Assembly (NCBI RefSeq): GCF_014696625.1
Contig: NZ_JACJQL010000027.1
Span: 30,002-94,001 of the forward strand
Reading direction: 5' to 3'
Length of the DNA: 64,000 nucleotides
Source: Nostoc parmelioides FACHB-3921
Lineage (GTDB): Bacteria; Cyanobacteriota; Cyanobacteriia; Cyanobacteriales; Nostocaceae
Both the position numbers and the translations under genes were made by a program. This document shows, one piece after another, positions 1-9,059 of this stretch; the first letter of the stretch is position 1; each line of letters opens with the position of its first letter. The notes below the pieces were generated by a model. It did not search any database and had not been told where the DNA came from. It saw only the letters and a program-made list of their open reading frames with translations.

Positions 1-949
1 ATATTCTAGCTGCACTAAGCTCTTTAGGATTATCTTCTATGAGCGATTTTATCAGTGATTCTTGTCTTTCATACACATAGCAAGATTCTTCCCAATGTCC
101 CCCTGCTGTCATTAATCCCCGTAAAATTTGGCGGTTTGCAAATACTTTATCTGCTAAATCTTGTACTAATGAGAAAAATAATTTAGCAATTTCTATACCT
201 TTTTTATATTCTCCTGCATTTTGATAAAGACTAGCCAAGTGACCAATAACTTCTGTATTGTTAGGACTTAATTGTAAATAAAGTTCACATATTTGGGCTG
301 CTGCATGGAATTGTTTTTGTGAATAACCAATTTCTAATGCAACTGGTAATAGAATAAACAACAAAGCCTTATTATTACCTTGAAAATATGGCAAACATGA
401 TTCAGTAAACTCTAGACTTGATGGATGTGCTGGTGCATAATTTAAAACAGTTTTGAGAGTGTATAGTAACAATTCTAAATCTAATTTTAGCGCTGATTTA
501 GATTGTAAAATCTTATTTATACCAAGTTCTGTTAAATTTTCACCTGTGTAATTTTCTAGTGTGATAGATAGTTGTAGGAGATGTAATAAATTATTAATAT
601 CTTCAGGCGAAAATTCTTTAATACTTTGGCGAATTTTCTCGGCAATTGTATATTCTTGCAAAGATTCTCTACGTTTAGCTTCTGTCTGTAAAACCTTAAC
701 TAATTCATTGTTCCAAATTTCAACTTGTTCTGTTTTTCCTTCCATCATGGCCATAAGCCAAGTTGTTTGAGCTTCTACATCTTGTCCTTGCAACAATAAT
801 ATTAATCCTAAATACCAATAGTATGATTTAACATCAGGCTCTAGAGTAATTGCTTCTTCATAGAGACTAGCTGCTTGAGAATAATTACCTGCAAGAAAAT
901 ATTTTTCAGCTTGGTGATGCCATTCGTTAGGGGTAGTGAAAGAGAGCAT
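1..949 (-). CDS. TPR protein, SPINDLY-like N-terminal region (partial)
   Basis: The reading frame starts at an ATG at 949 and stays open to the left edge, so the C-terminus is missing. The first 316 residues are almost wholly helical with TPR-like units: one near residues 8-60 (GNYSQAASLYEEAITLEP) and one near 215-260 (CELYLQLSPNNTEVIGHLAS). The order of TPRs followed by a segment ending LRGLMTAGGHWEE resembles the N-terminal half of cyanobacterial SPINDLY-type O-GlcNAc transferase-like proteins (family knowledge). The catalytic glycosyltransferase part would lie outside the window, so enzyme function is inference. It lies downstream of the pilin gene on the same strand, but an intrinsic terminator separates them, so they are probably separate transcripts. 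Confidence 0.7.
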   Translation of the reverse strand, partial: MLSFTTPNEWHHQAEKYFLAGNYSQAASLYEEAITLEPDVKSYYWYLGLILLLQGQDVEAQTTWLMAMMEGKTEQVEIWNNELVKVLQTEAKRRESLQEYTIAEKIRQSIKEFSPEDINNLLHLLQLSITLENYTGENLTELGINKILQSKSALKLDLELLLYTLKTVLNYAPAHPSSLEFTESCLPYFQGNNKALLFILLPVALEIGYSQKQFHAAAQICELYLQLSPNNTEVIGHLASLYQNAGEYKKGIEIAKLFFSLVQDLADKVFANRQILRGLMTAGGHWEESCYVYERQESLIKSLIEDNPKELSAARI

Positions 950-1024
950 ATTGATACTAAATTGTTAGAGTTAGAAAATTTTAGAATGCCTCGTAGATCA
1001 GCATTGTCATAGTGAGTAAACTGC

Positions 1025-1058
1025 AAAAATTGGGTAATGTGTTGAAACACTACCCAAT
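1025..1058 (-). terminator. Intrinsic terminator of the pilin gene
   Basis: Read on the minus strand, ATTGGGTAGTG and CACATTACCCAAT form a stem with one bulge and a loop of about six bases, followed at once by TTTTT. It lies about 60 bases past the pilin stop codon and ahead of the TPR gene start. Confidence 0.75.
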
Positions 1059-1118
1059 CAAACAAAACTTTAATGTCACATTACTCAAGAGGATGAGCAG
1101 GAAAACTTTTGTCTTTTC

Positions 1119-1664
1119 TTATCTAGACAAAGAAACGTAGCTGGTAGCACAGGTTGTACTGAAGGTACTGATGGCTGCCACTGTCTGAGAAGGCGCAGCC
1201 GATTCACAAGCTATTGCTATTGTCAGTGCCTCAGAGGTAGCACTATTACCAAGTTGTGTACCTACTAATCCGTAATATGACTTTAGTGCAGTTTTGGTAG
1301 CTTGTCCTCTAAATTGAGCAACACTGGCAACAGTACCACTAGCATTCGAGGTTGAAATATCATAGCTATAATTTTCGGATGGTGTTCTAATCCCTACTTG
1401 CAATTCAGAGAGGTCAGTGGCAAATCTTTGGTATTCCAAGTAAAAGGCTTGTTGAGAACGGTTAGCTGTACCTACGTAGTTTCTCGCTTCTGACTGTTTA
1501 GCTTTGTTGACCTGACCAAGTAGCGAAGGTAACGCGATCGCCGCAAGTACACCGATGATAATTACTACAACTAGCAATTCAATTAAGGTAAAACCTTCTT
1601 CTTCTCTGTTCTTACGGTTGCTGAGGTGGCTGAGGAATTTAGCTTGCAATTCTGGCTTGAGCAT
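1119..1664 (-). CDS. pilA: Type IV pilin-like protein (PilA type)
   Basis: Major- or minor-pilin-like protein, 181 residues, predicted to be processed by the prepilin peptidase and assembled into type IV pili or a related pseudopilus. The leader of 24 residues ends in a Gly directly before FTLIELLVVVIIIGVLAA, the classical class III signal; the mature protein has Phe1 and Glu5, followed by a hydrophobic helix that also packs the filament core. The segment NKAKQSEARNYVG after the helix is typical of cyanobacterial PilA. Two cysteines near the C-terminus (CESAAPS..., TTCATS) could form the D-region disulfide. The long charged leader is usual in cyanobacteria. No other pilus assembly gene is nearby, so whether this is the main pilin or a minor paralogue cannot be told. 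Confidence 0.88.
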   Translation of the reverse strand: MLKPELQAKFLSHLSNRKNREEEGFTLIELLVVVIIIGVLAAIALPSLLGQVNKAKQSEARNYVGTANRSQQAFYLEYQRFATDLSELQVGIRTPSENYSYDISTSNASGTVASVAQFRGQATKTALKSYYGLVGTQLGNSATSEALTIAIACESAAPSQTVAAISTFSTTCATSYVSLSR

Positions 1665-2025
1665 GGGTTTCTCCTGAAGTTTGGGGTTAGTAGAATGCGA
1701 TCGCTCCGTTCTACAACAAACTTACCCAGTTGTGATTTGTGATCTATCACCCTAGTAAAAAAACTTTCTTACAGAATTACTATTTACGTATATTCACTAA
1801 CAAGTCTAAGATAGCGAATAGAGAAATAGGGCGTGTCCCCTGATTTATACTTAATGCTTTAATTTAAGGCTGCTCTAAATCTGTAACGACGAATGACATA
1901 ACACAGGCGGAAATACTCTTGTGTTGATTCAACGTCATGTACCTGACGATCGCTACAGTATATTACTAGCGGAAACTTAAGCCGTGGGTTAATGTCCTAA
2001 AGTCTGAATATATAGAGATACGAAC
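1665..2025. other. Divergent intergenic region between pilin and mltA
   Basis: 361 bases that must hold both divergent promoters. A short inverted repeat CGTCA-N6-TGACG lies at 1933-1948, about 80 bases ahead of the mltA start, and could be an operator; no factor can be assigned. A HIP1 octamer lies close to the pilin start. No gene seen. Confidence 0.5.
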
Positions 2026-3222
2026 ATGAGAAAAACGCTGGCTTTGTTTTCCCTGAGTTTAGGAATTACCCTTTTTAACCCACTGCAAGTTGCTGTGAGT
2101 CAGGTATCACCTACAGCACCACCTTTAAAACTTGTTGATGTTGGTACTAACTGCACTCCTCATCATGCTTGCTTGGGTTGGGATGAGCAACTTTTTTCAG
2201 GACATAGGGGTTTAAAAAGCGATCGCCAAGGTCTATTAAACTCAATAGATAACAGTTTGCGTTATTTAGAAACCCCAAAAGCAATTACAGCTTACGATAA
2301 CTACCCAATTAAAGAAATTACCCGCGACAGAGTGCGTCGGAGTTTGCGGCGTTTTCGTCAGTTGGTAGCTACCGCTAAATCACCAGCACAATTACAAGCG
2401 GCGGTGCGGCGGGAGTTCGCTTTTTACAAATCAGTTGGTGATGATGGACAGGGTACGGTCAAGTTTACCGCCTACTACGCACCAATTTATCAAGCCAGTC
2501 GTGTACGCACTGCCCAATATAAATACCCAATTTATCGAGTACCACCGGATTTTGAGCAATGGACTAAACCCCACCCCAAACGAGTTGAATTAGAAGGGGT
2601 GGATGGTTTGTTGGGAGAAAAAAGCCAGCTACGGGGTTTAGAGATGTTTTGGTTACGCGATCGCTTTCAAGCATACATGATCCATATCCAAGGTTCTGCT
2701 AAACTCAACCTAACTGATGGGACTCAAACTAGTGTTGGTTTTGTGCGGGGAACGGATTACCCTTGGACAAGTATCGGGCGGCTGCTGTTTCAAGATGGCA
2801 AACTCACTAAAGAAGAATTAAATATGCCGGGGATTATTCGGTATTTCCGCAAAAGTCCCCAGTCTATGAGTAATTATTTACCACGTTGGGAACGCTTTAT
2901 TTTCTTTAAGGAAACTAAAGGTGAACCAGCTACAGGCAGTATCAGCGTACCTCTCGTACCAGAACGTTCTATTGCCACTGATAAATCTCTCATGCCACCA
3001 GGAGCATTGGCTGTAATTAATGCGACATTTCCTTATCCGGGACAGCGTAATCAATTAATTCAGCGCAGAGTCAGCCGTTTTGTCCTTGATCAAGATACAG
3101 GTAGCGCCATTAAAGGCCCTGGCAGAGTGGATTATTTCCTTGGTTATGGTGACTTAGCAGGCGATCGCGCTGGTATTACCGTTACTACTGGCTCTATATA
3201 TTACCTACTATTGAAAGAGTAA
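2026..3222 (+). CDS. mltA: Membrane-bound lytic murein transglycosylase A
   Basis: Cleaves the MurNAc-GlcNAc bond of peptidoglycan with formation of 1,6-anhydromuramic acid; acts in the periplasm or outer envelope. 398 residues. Residues 1-26 form a signal peptide (basic MRK, then a hydrophobic run, cleavage probably after AVS). The MltA barrel spans roughly 130-280, with FTAYYAPIYQAS and the motif FWLRDRFQAYMIHIQGSAKLN-type sequence around 215-230. The C-terminal 3D domain (about 300-390) keeps its aspartates (LDQDTG, GPGRVDYFLGYGD, AGDRAG). No lipobox Cys is evident, so it may be soluble or attached in another way. Stands alone; the downstream gene is convergent. Confidence 0.9.
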   Translation: MRKTLALFSLSLGITLFNPLQVAVSQVSPTAPPLKLVDVGTNCTPHHACLGWDEQLFSGHRGLKSDRQGLLNSIDNSLRYLETPKAITAYDNYPIKEITRDRVRRSLRRFRQLVATAKSPAQLQAAVRREFAFYKSVGDDGQGTVKFTAYYAPIYQASRVRTAQYKYPIYRVPPDFEQWTKPHPKRVELEGVDGLLGEKSQLRGLEMFWLRDRFQAYMIHIQGSAKLNLTDGTQTSVGFVRGTDYPWTSIGRLLFQDGKLTKEELNMPGIIRYFRKSPQSMSNYLPRWERFIFFKETKGEPATGSISVPLVPERSIATDKSLMPPGALAVINATFPYPGQRNQLIQRRVSRFVLDQDTGSAIKGPGRVDYFLGYGDLAGDRAGITVTTGSIYYLLLKE

Positions 3223-3235
3223 CAAATTAGAGAGT

Positions 3236-3320
3236 GGGGAGTGCTGTTAGCGGGGCGTTCAGCCCCTGCTCCCCTTACTCCCCTTACTCCCCCTGCTCCC
3301 TGCTCCCTACCTCTTACCTC
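3236..3320. repeat. Short tandem repeat of CTGCTCCC / TTACTCCC units
   Basis: Degenerate 7-9 base units (CCCTGCTCC, CCTTACTCC) follow the mltA stop. This is the STRR type common between Nostocales genes; a similar tract lies near 16862-16905. Confidence 0.7.
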
Positions 3321-3754
3321 GCCTGTTGCCGCATATATCTACCATCTAACCCCTGCTTAATCCAACTGAGGCATTCATACTCAGATTTGAATAATTTGGG
3401 TGCAGCAATATTATTCAATAAATCTGGTGGGTAATGGTCATAAAAGTATCGATCATTCTCATGAAAGACAATAATCAAATTGTTGCGGTAGATATAGCGA
3501 GATTGAAAGCTATCTTTTTGACTCACAAAATCGGCGTTTTGGTCAATATGCTCTTTAGCTATCTCAATGATATTACTAATGCTATTGCCATATATTTTTG
3601 CTGGATTTTCTGCTTTATGCAGCTTACTTTTTTGCCCAATTTCTGACAAAAGTTTATAGGAATAGATTTCATACCTATCTGCTTTGCCAAAAACAAATGG
3701 AATGATGAGATATCCTTGATATGAAACTGAATTTTCATAAAGAAGACGACTCAT
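3314..3754 (-). CDS. Hypothetical protein, 146 residues
   Basis: Not recognised. A soluble, mixed alpha/beta protein rich in Tyr and charged residues, with no signal peptide, membrane segment or known catalytic motif visible. A good Shine-Dalgarno (AGGAGG read on the minus strand, at about 3760-3766) precedes the ATG at 3754, which supports that it is a real gene. The C-terminal end (WIKQGLDGRYMRQQ) overlaps the tandem-repeat tract, suggesting that the repeat has invaded or defines its 3' end. It is convergent with mltA. Confidence 0.6.
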   Translation of the reverse strand: MSRLLYENSVSYQGYLIIPFVFGKADRYEIYSYKLLSEIGQKSKLHKAENPAKIYGNSISNIIEIAKEHIDQNADFVSQKDSFQSRYIYRNNLIIVFHENDRYFYDHYPPDLLNNIAAPKLFKSEYECLSWIKQGLDGRYMRQQAR

Positions 3755-4569
3755 CTGAACCTCCTTTGGTATAACTGCTTAGACAACAAGCACTCAACAA
3801 ATTCGCATTAGCAATTAACGCATTTTTACTAGTTAATGCTCGGCTTTAAAAACACTTTACTGGTGATTTTGTAAAGAGGGGTATGACCCCCTATTTAAGC
3901 CAATAATCTTTGATCAAGTCTCATCAGATAAGGATCACAGAAACTATTATTACTCTTTTTGAAATCGCTCAAAACGGAGTCTGTGACAAAAGTCAAAAAA
4001 TCATGAGTTTTATCAAGAAATTTTGTAAGTATTTAGCTGTATTTTCTAAATGATAAATGCTAGAAATGGGTGAATAGTGAACCATCATCAATTTGGCTCA
4101 CGAAAATCTGGATTATTAATAAATGTTTCATCAGATCAATTTTTCAGGAAAATTCACAGATTGTTTTTTTCATCTTCTGTGAATTTCCATCTGTTAATGA
4201 ATTTATGTTGCCAAGGATTTTTGCGGTGTAGTTAAGAGTCAAAGAAGCAGGAAGAAGGGTGTGGAACAACGGATGGATTACTTTGCTCTAAACATACCCA
4301 TGAGTTTCCCCTAGGTTTTTAATCAGGGGAGTAATACCAATTCGCAATAGCCTGCGGCAAGGCTAACGCCAACGCAATTCGCAGCTCGCAATTCAGAAAG
4401 TCAGATACCATCTGGGTTTCAAGCTTTGCATCTGTTGTCTAATTTTGGAGAATTGGTATAAGTCAGTACTTTGTCTTCGCCCTAGTGTCAAGAGCGAGAG
4501 GATAGAGAGACTAGGAGAACAAAGGGAAAATCAACTATGGACTAATAACCATTGACTCATCACCAGTTT
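3755..4569. other. 815-base AT-rich intergenic region with an inverted-repeat element
   Basis: No gene supported. It holds the promoter region of the 146-residue protein at the left and, at 4334-4459, a 126-base element with ATACCAATTC / GAATTGGTAT ends (listed separately). The rest is AT-rich DNA without recognisable structure. Confidence 0.5.
4334..4459. repeat. Inverted-repeat element, ATACCAATTC ends (copy 1)
   Basis: Left end ATACCAATTC, right end GAATTGGTAT. The 18 bases at the right end (4442-4459) are the exact reverse complement of the 18 bases at 37768-37785, so two distant loci share this terminus. The interior has the small palindromic run GCCTGCGGCAAGGC. Likely a non-autonomous, MITE-like or foldback repeat. 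Confidence 0.6.
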
Positions 4570-5538
4570 TTAAACAGGGTGGAGTATTGTTAAATGAAAG
4601 TTATGTCTATTCTCGGCTTTTAAGTACAGCTCTTGTAAAGGTTGCCACTGTTGCCACCACTGGTAGCGATTTTCGGCTAGTAGATTAGCAAGTGTTGGTA
4701 ATTGATTGTGGATATCTGACTTGAATACATCTACCAGCCAGTCACCCATCACTACACTGTCTTGAATGTTACCTAAAATATCTTGGATACTTTTGACCTT
4801 TGTAATGTAGGCGGCATAAGAATCATCATATAACTCAGTAAATAATTCCATTTGGTAGCGCAGGCGTTTGGCTTGTTTTCTTAAGCTATGAATTGTTTCG
4901 CCTTTTGCGGACAGTTGTTGTTCTATCTTTTCGGCTTGCCAATCAGTAATAATTTTAACTTCACAATCTATAATATCGGTTCCTACTAACAATCCAGGAT
5001 GTAGCAAGAAACTGCTGACTTCAGGTAACAATAAATCTGGTAATACTTGCTTTATTGGTAGAGAAGCTAAGGGTTGATAACTAGGTTTTTCTAACCATTC
5101 CTCTAATGTATGTTTTAAGGACTTATAAGAATCATCTTTCAATGTTTCCTGGGTTTTATCAAGTACACTTACTCGTTGTTTAGCTAAAGCGTCAAAAGCT
5201 TTTTGCAGAGTTTTTTGCTCTTTTTCTGGTAAATGTGGTTGGTAAAGGGTTTCTAAGGTTTGTTTTAATACGTCTAAGTCTCTGAGATTACCAAGCCGAC
5301 GGGCAATTTTACCAATATTTTTATCACTGGCGGGCTTTGATAAATTTAATGCTATGTCAAATCTACTAATAGCTGTACGTAAGCGTCTCATTCCTACTCG
5401 CATTTGGTGTAATGCTTCTGGGTCTTCATCTTTCTTAACAGCTTTTTCCCACTTCAAGGTTTTCTTAAAGTGTTTTTGAATAGCTTCGTAAGCGTAGTTT
5501 CCTAGAGTTTTTACTGTTGGTTCTGTAGCTAACGTCAT
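4570..5538 (-). CDS. CHAD domain-containing protein
   Basis: 322 residues matching the CHAD fold (conserved histidine alpha-helical domain), a four-helix module that binds inorganic polyphosphate in characterised members. Visible signatures: HQMRVGMRRLRTAISRF (about 45-62), GNLRDLDVLKQTL (about 87-99) and HSLRKQAKRLRYQMELF (about 217-233), where His and regularly spaced Arg/Lys form the basic ligand channel. Unlike many CHAD proteins there is no N-terminal CYTH triphosphatase domain. Role in polyphosphate binding or targeting is inference from the family. No operon partner; it is separated from neighbours on both sides by long intergenic DNA. Confidence 0.88.
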   Translation of the reverse strand: MTLATEPTVKTLGNYAYEAIQKHFKKTLKWEKAVKKDEDPEALHQMRVGMRRLRTAISRFDIALNLSKPASDKNIGKIARRLGNLRDLDVLKQTLETLYQPHLPEKEQKTLQKAFDALAKQRVSVLDKTQETLKDDSYKSLKHTLEEWLEKPSYQPLASLPIKQVLPDLLLPEVSSFLLHPGLLVGTDIIDCEVKIITDWQAEKIEQQLSAKGETIHSLRKQAKRLRYQMELFTELYDDSYAAYITKVKSIQDILGNIQDSVVMGDWLVDVFKSDIHNQLPTLANLLAENRYQWWQQWQPLQELYLKAENRHNFHLTILHPV

Positions 5539-5901
5539 TGCTGATAGTAATTCTTTACTTATTTAAACAGATTATTGAATGATAGCAAATGATAGGATTT
5601 GTGAAAAATTTATATCTAACCTTTGATATGTCTTTTTAAGAAAGTTATTTCTTTGTGAGTATTATTGTGCTGCTTTATGGATGTAAAGGTATAGATATTA
5701 AAGATTCAGAGCTAAGAAAGAGGGGTTTTTACATAGTTTGTGTATAAAATCCATGAATTGCTGGATAGATAAAATTACACTGCATATTAACTGGACTCAA
5801 AGAAAAATAGGGAAAATCTTGGGGACTGGTTTCTTGCTGCGTATGGAATCAGTCCAGAAAACAACTTATTAACTTATCCTTAACCTGGGAGGCTGGGCTA
5901 C
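5539..5901. other. Divergent intergenic region
   Basis: 363 bases between the divergent CHAD and DUF3616 genes. It contains an imperfect inverted repeat GGACTG-N21-CAGTCC at 5823-5855, and GGGAGG about 10 bases before the DUF3616 ATG. No gene seen. Confidence 0.45.
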
Positions 5902-6969
5902 ATGGTAAACTTCCATCTGCTTCAACAAGTCAACTTGACATTTAATAATACTTTTCAGCAACACAGGGAAGATATCTCGGCTGTATTACTGACTCAAGAA
6001 AAGCATTTATGGCTTGGGTCGGATGAAACTGCCACAATTGAGCGTTTATATTTGGTTGATGGAGATAAATTTAGTGATCACAAACAATTTCGAGTGGCTG
6101 AATTTATTGATTTACCAGCACCAGAAGATGAAGAAATTGATATTGAAGGATTAGCTTATGCTGATAATTACCTGTGGTTCACAGGTTCTCATAGCTACAA
6201 GCGTAAAAATATTAAATCAGACAATACAGATGAAAAAAATATTTCTCGGTTAGCCAAAGTTACATCGGAAGATAATCGCTACATATTAGGACGAATTCCG
6301 CTTGTAAATGGTCAATTATTACAATCTTGCCCTGATCCACAAGATGCAAATAAGCAGTTAGTGGCTGCGAAGTTAGAGTTAATCAAGCAAGGAAATGTTT
6401 TGATGTCAGCTTTGGCTGATGATCCGCATTTAGGTTTCTTTGTCAAAGCTGCAATACCTGGTAAAGATAATGGCTTTGATATTGAAGGTTTAGCTGTGTA
6501 CGAAAACAAAATTTTCTTGGGTTTACGTGGGCCTGTGTTGCGAGGTTGGGCGATTATTTTGGAAATTGCACTACAAGATTCCCAGCCAGGTTTGATGAGA
6601 CTATGGGAGTCTGAAAAAGGTGGAAAGACTTACAAAAAACATTTTGTTTGGTTAAATGGCTTAGGAATTCGTGACTTATGTCTGGCTGGAAAAGACTTGT
6701 TAATTTTAGCTGGGCCAACTATGGATTTAGATGGGCCTGTACAAATTTATCGACTAGAAAATGGTGTAAATTTACAAGAAAATATTCTCAATAGACCAGA
6801 ATTAGTCCAAAAAATTCCCTATAGCGATCGCAATGATCATGCTGAAGGTATAACATTATTTGAGGATGTATCCGGTGTACCTTCCATATTGGTAGTGTAT
6901 GACTCTCCAGCCAAGACTAGGCTAGTGGGTGATGCTAGCGTTATCGCTGATGTGTTTCCACTAGGTTAA
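5902..6969 (+). CDS. DUF3616 domain-containing protein
   Basis: 355 residues of beta-rich sequence with repeated blades containing FDIEGLA and IDIEGLAY motifs (about residues 78-85 and 192-199), typical of the DUF3616 family, which probably adopts a beta-propeller. No signal peptide is seen. Conserved acidic positions (E, D of DIEGL) could bind metal as in other propeller esterases/lactonases, but no activity is established. The ATG has GGGAGG upstream. Its stop codon overlaps the stop of the convergent NIL-ferredoxin gene by four bases. Confidence 0.82.
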   Translation: MVNFHLLQQVNLTFNNTFQQHREDISAVLLTQEKHLWLGSDETATIERLYLVDGDKFSDHKQFRVAEFIDLPAPEDEEIDIEGLAYADNYLWFTGSHSYKRKNIKSDNTDEKNISRLAKVTSEDNRYILGRIPLVNGQLLQSCPDPQDANKQLVAAKLELIKQGNVLMSALADDPHLGFFVKAAIPGKDNGFDIEGLAVYENKIFLGLRGPVLRGWAIILEIALQDSQPGLMRLWESEKGGKTYKKHFVWLNGLGIRDLCLAGKDLLILAGPTMDLDGPVQIYRLENGVNLQENILNRPELVQKIPYSDRNDHAEGITLFEDVSGVPSILVVYDSPAKTRLVGDASVIADVFPLG

Positions 6970-7370
6970 AGATTCGTAGATATTGCTTGTACTGGACAAG
7001 TAGGAATACACTGCTCACAGACAATGCAGCGCGATCGCGTGAATGTTAGTTTATATGTTTCTGGGTGCAAGGTTAGGGCTTCAGTAGGACAAACCCCAGT
7101 ACATAAACCACAGTGGACACATACATCTTCATCAACAACAATTTCCCCTAAAGTTAGAGAAACATTAATATGGCGCGATCGCATCCATTCAATAGCTGCA
7201 TCTAACTGATCAATATCTCCCGATAGTTCCACTACCAGTTTGCCAATTTGATTAGGCGCAACCTGAGCGCGGATGATATTAGCAGCCACATTGAACTCTT
7301 TGGCCAGCACATAAGTCACAGGCATTTGTATAGCACGTTTGGGAAAAGTGAGGGTAACTCGTTTTTTCAC
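6966..7370 (-). CDS. NIL domain / 4Fe-4S ferredoxin fusion
   Basis: 134 residues. The N-terminal half (1-75) matches the NIL domain, a small ACT-like fold otherwise found at the C-terminus of methionine ABC transporter ATPases (MetN) and presumed to sense a small molecule, possibly a sulfur amino acid. The C-terminal half is a bacterial 2[4Fe-4S] ferredoxin with two complete cysteine sets, CVHCGLCTGVCP (about 85-96) and CIVCEQCIPTCP (about 115-126). Such fusions are found in cyanobacteria and in methanogens in connection with sulfur assimilation (family knowledge); the redox partner is unknown. Start at an ATG in an isolated transcript. Confidence 0.85.
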   Translation of the reverse strand: MKKRVTLTFPKRAIQMPVTYVLAKEFNVAANIIRAQVAPNQIGKLVVELSGDIDQLDAAIEWMRSRHINVSLTLGEIVVDEDVCVHCGLCTGVCPTEALTLHPETYKLTFTRSRCIVCEQCIPTCPVQAISTNL

Positions 7371-7414
7371 AGATTTAGCAGAGTCTTTATTTCTCTGTTC
7401 TAGCGTAAAGTATT

Positions 7415-7455
7415 AGTCAACAGTCATCAGTCATCAATCAACAGTCAACAGTCAG
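7415..7455. repeat. Heptad tandem repeat (CAACAGT type)
   Basis: About six units of AGTCAACAGTCATC / CAACAGT. Same unit as the cores of the foldback elements at 37.9, 46.1, 54.5 and 59.4 kb, but without their flanks. Confidence 0.7.
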
Positions 7456-7501
7456 TTACACTAAAAATAAGATTACTTAATAAGATTTAATAAATTGTGT
7501 T

Positions 7502-8080
7502 ATGAGTACTGATTCACCTATTAAGCCGGAAACTACTGCGGGAGAGCGGTTGCGAAACTTTTTAGTTGCAATTGTGGCGATCGCTCTTACTGTTGCCTTA
7601 GTCTTAGGGCTACGGACGGAAACGGCTGCTGTATCTCTGGATAAATTATATGCAGCTTCTACTCCTCTAGAAGTAGCTATCAGCAACGGTAAGCCTTCTA
7701 TGGTGGAATTTTACGCTAACTGGTGTACTGTCTGTCAAAAAATGGCTCCAGATATTGCCGAATTTGAACAACAGTATGCTGGCAAGGTGAATTTTGTCAT
7801 GCTTAATGTAGATAATACCAAGTGGTTGCCAGAAATGCTGAAATATCGGGTAGATGGTATTCCTCACTTTGTATTTTTAAACAAAGAAGGGGAAAGTCTA
7901 GCCCAGGCGATCGGCGATCAACCCCATACCATTATGGCAAGTAATTTAGAAGCCTTGGTGACTGGTTCCCCTTTACCTCATGCTCAAACTAGTGGACAAG
8001 TTTCTCAGGTCTCCGCACCAGTTGCACCTATCGGTAGTCAAGACGATCCTCGCAGTCATGGTAGTCAAGTGGTGAATTAG
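7502..8080 (+). CDS. txlA: Thioredoxin-like thiol-disulfide protein TxlA/HCF164 type
   Basis: 192 residues: an N-terminal transmembrane anchor (about 18-40, LRNFLVAIVAIALTVALVLG), then a thioredoxin domain with active site WCTVCQ (about 75-80) and the cis-Pro segment VDGIPHFVFL. This architecture matches cyanobacterial TxlA and plant HCF164, which deliver reducing power to the thylakoid lumen and help cytochrome b6f assembly. The C-terminal tail after about 160 is low-complexity (SGQVSQVSAP). The ATG at 7502 is directly after a heptad repeat region. No ccdA homologue lies adjacent. Function is by homology and architecture. Confidence 0.88.
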   Translation: MSTDSPIKPETTAGERLRNFLVAIVAIALTVALVLGLRTETAAVSLDKLYAASTPLEVAISNGKPSMVEFYANWCTVCQKMAPDIAEFEQQYAGKVNFVMLNVDNTKWLPEMLKYRVDGIPHFVFLNKEGESLAQAIGDQPHTIMASNLEALVTGSPLPHAQTSGQVSQVSAPVAPIGSQDDPRSHGSQVVN

Positions 8081-8088
8081 GTAATGGG

Positions 8089-8141
8089 AATAGGGGAAAG
8101 AGATGCTTTGATCTGGAATTGATGCTTCTCTAACCCCTATT
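8089..8141. terminator. Inverted repeat between convergent txlA and cphB
   Basis: An 18-base left arm (8089-8106, beginning AATAGGGG) and right arm (8124-8141, ending CCCCTATT) pair with about three mismatches. Placed between convergent stops, so probably a bidirectional terminator, though neither side has a long T-run. Confidence 0.5.
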
Positions 8142-8177
8142 TAATCTGTCTTAATGAGCGTATCTGATAATGGCTAG

Positions 8178-9059
8178 TTAAACAGCCGCAGAAATAGTTG
8201 CAGAACCAACTGGTACAGCAGCATCCACCGCAGCACCATTAGTTAAAATAGGCTTGCGAGTTTTCAGATCAAATTTGTAGCCATGTGGCAAAATGTGCAG
8301 TTTTGCGCCACAAATTGCTAAAGCTTCATCTCTGAGGATTTCATCCATATTGTTGTATGTAGAATCTGACTCGTCCACAATTGTGACCGAACCTTGGCCA
8401 ATGATTTCAATTTGGCTGTCAGTCACGACCATAGCAGTATTCTCATCAATCCCAAACCCTAGTACGGCTGGTTCTCTAATCAATGCTGTAATTAAGCGTC
8501 CCAAGCGTCCGCGTTCAGAAAAATGCTGGTCAATGACTACCCCAGGGAGAAAACCCAAACCTGGCCCCATTTCCACAATCTCTAAACGGGGATTGGTTTC
8601 TGAGTCACCTTCCACAATCATTTTATCTGGCATGACTGCCGCACCAGCACTTGTACCACCAACAACGATACCTTCAGAGAAGCGTTTGTGAATTGCTGCA
8701 TCAATTTCGGTATCTTTGATGATGCTGGTAATGCGAGCTTGATCTCCCCCAGTGAAGAATATACCAGTTGCTTTGGCGATCGCTTCTAGTGCAGTTGATG
8801 AAGACGCATCTTCACGGGTTTCTGTATCAATTATGCGAACATTTTCCGCACCCAAACGTTCAAACACTCTAATATAATTCTCTCCCACATCTCTGGGTAG
8901 TTCTGTCGCTGCCGTCATAATTACAATGTAGGCTTTTGTACCACCAGAACGCCGCACAAATTCCCGCAATATTTGCGAGTCACCATCTTTATCTTCTGCA
9001 CCACCAATAATTACCAACTGCCGTTTGTCTTCACTTGCAGTCATAATATCTCCTACCAT
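8178..9059 (-). CDS. cphB: Cyanophycinase
   Basis: Serine-type exopeptidase (peptidase family S51) that degrades cyanophycin, the multi-L-arginyl-poly-L-aspartate reserve polymer, to beta-aspartyl-arginine dipeptides. 293 residues, full length. Visible motifs: FFTGGDQ (about 103-109), GGTSAGAAVM with the nucleophile Ser (about 134-143), and DQHFSERGRLGRL (about 179-191), all typical of S51. The start may be MVGDIM or the internal MTASED five residues later; the latter is closer to the usual length. Next to it, divergently oriented across the small 75-residue gene, is a CphA2-type cyanophycin synthetase, so breakdown and resynthesis are encoded together. Confidence 0.95.
   Translation of the reverse strand: MVGDIMTASEDKRQLVIIGGAEDKDGDSQILREFVRRSGGTKAYIVIMTAATELPRDVGENYIRVFERLGAENVRIIDTETREDASSSTALEAIAKATGIFFTGGDQARITSIIKDTEIDAAIHKRFSEGIVVGGTSAGAAVMPDKMIVEGDSETNPRLEIVEMGPGLGFLPGVVIDQHFSERGRLGRLITALIREPAVLGFGIDENTAMVVTDSQIEIIGQGSVTIVDESDSTYNNMDEILRDEALAICGAKLHILPHGYKFDLKTRKPILTNGAAVDAAVPVGSATISAAV

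Noticed and set aside
841..1065. Minus-strand frame of 74 codons
   Set aside because: Overlaps the start of the clearly TPR-like gene in another frame and crosses the pilin terminator stem.
3234..3434. Frame in the tandem-repeat tract after mltA
   Set aside because: The Ser/Pro-rich product is a direct translation of the STRR units.
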